Under the pieces are notes generated by a model. That model ran no database searches. It was not told the DNA's origin and was given only the letters and a program-made list of their open reading frames with translations. Positions 63,763 through 64,000 of a stretch of DNA of 64,000 nucleotides are shown one piece after another. Position 1 is the first letter of the stretch. Every line of letters begins with the position of its first letter. The position numbers and the translations under genes are program-made. Origin of the DNA: JAEZBP01 sp963832725 (GTDB taxonomy: Bacteria; Myxococcota_A; Polyangia; Polyangiales; Sandaracinaceae); NCBI GenBank assembly GCA_963832725.1, contig CAWHVG010000003.1, positions 1,674,001 to 1,738,000 of the forward strand, in the 5' to 3' direction.

Positions 63763-64000
63763 TCAGGTGTTGTTCGGCGGCGCCGCGCTGATGCGGCCGA
63801 GCGGTGAGCGAGGCGCGCGCTCGATGGCGAGGTCGCCGAGCGAGATCACGCCGACGGGCTCGCCGTCCTCCACCACGGGGATCCGCCGCACCGAGCGCCT
63901 GCGCATCCGGTTGCGGGCGCGGTCGAGCGAGTCGTCGGGGGAGGCGGTCACGACGTTGGTGCTCGTGCAGACCTCGCCGATCGGGCCGTCCAGGTCGCCT
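63763..64000 (-). CDS. CBS-domain protein, 5' part beyond the window
   Basis: The minus strand, open to the window edge, encodes the second half of a CBS pair: GEVCTSTNVVTASPDDSLDR, MRRRSVRRIPVVEDGEPVGV and ISLGDLAIERAP, with a normal stop at 63763. CBS domains bind adenine nucleotides and regulate partners. An in-frame ATG at 63951 exists, but similarity continues upstream of it, so the true start is outside. Confidence 0.8.
   Translation of the reverse strand, partial: GDLDGPIGEVCTSTNVVTASPDDSLDRARNRMRRRSVRRIPVVEDGEPVGVISLGDLAIERAPRSPLGRISAAPPNNT

Noticed and set aside
1..64000. tRNA, rRNA or other structured RNA genes
   Set aside because: No recognisable tRNA arms, rRNA segments or riboswitch cores were found by eye.

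Overview
The window is very GC-rich (about 70%), with strongly G/C-ending codons, many GTG starts and stop/start overlaps (GTGA, ATGA, TGATG), many lipoproteins with Asp/Gly/Ala-rich linkers, Ser/Thr kinases with C-terminal extensions, and long pentapeptide proteins. This points to a myxobacterium (Myxococcota, Polyangiales-like; inferred from style, not from a marker gene). No rRNA, tRNA or CRISPR array was recognised.

Layout. 1-12.6 kb: a partial TPR-like lipoprotein, a receiver protein, a VWA lipoprotein, an NhaC-type antiporter, a DUF6159-like membrane protein, a hydrolase, a DUF4911-like protein, a deletion scar joining the 3' ends of two divergent genes (one is HMG-CoA synthase), a UPF0175/DUF3368 toxin-antitoxin pair, lon, and a TetR-aspartoacylase pair. 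12.8-24.8 kb: a type VI secretion accessory (vgrG) island: DUF2169-pentapeptide protein, second pentapeptide protein, DUF3540, a 1181-residue fibre-like protein, a protein methyltransferase, VgrG and a DUF4150 PAAR-like tip. 24.9-26.6 kb: a receiver/histidine-kinase pair. 26.9-38.9 kb: an 11-gene lipid operon (HAD-like, fatty acyl reductase, SDR reductase, pyruvyltransferase-like, two acyl ligases, enoyl-CoA hydratase, ACP, lipid kinase, acyltransferase, TetR) preceded by candidate operators. 38.9-47.6 kb: Cys-rich protein, CPBP protease, copper-monooxygenase-like lipoprotein, VCBS protein, a minisatellite, a lipoprotein, Coq4-like and UbiB-like genes, and a Ser/Thr kinase. 47.6-64 kb: a decayed accessory region with three copies of an IS91-family element plus two solo ends, 5'-truncated genes next to the element ends, an OLD-family nuclease with visibly lower GC, a metallopeptidase-like lipoprotein, a second DUF3540 gene and a partial CBS protein.

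The most unexpected signal is technical or epigenetic. At least nine frame breaks are the same event: one extra A or T inside a GATC, giving GAATC or GATTC. Undoing it restores full-length genes and their overlapping stop/start junctions. A tenth break deletes the C of a GATC, and two more lie next to one. Genes marked as frameshifted for this reason are probably intact in the organism.

The two most system-like regions are the lipid operon, which has its own ACP, reductases, ligases, kinase and acyltransferase and so looks like a dedicated ether-, wax- or glycolipid pathway, and the vgrG island, which contains a methyltransferase and an unusual fibre protein.
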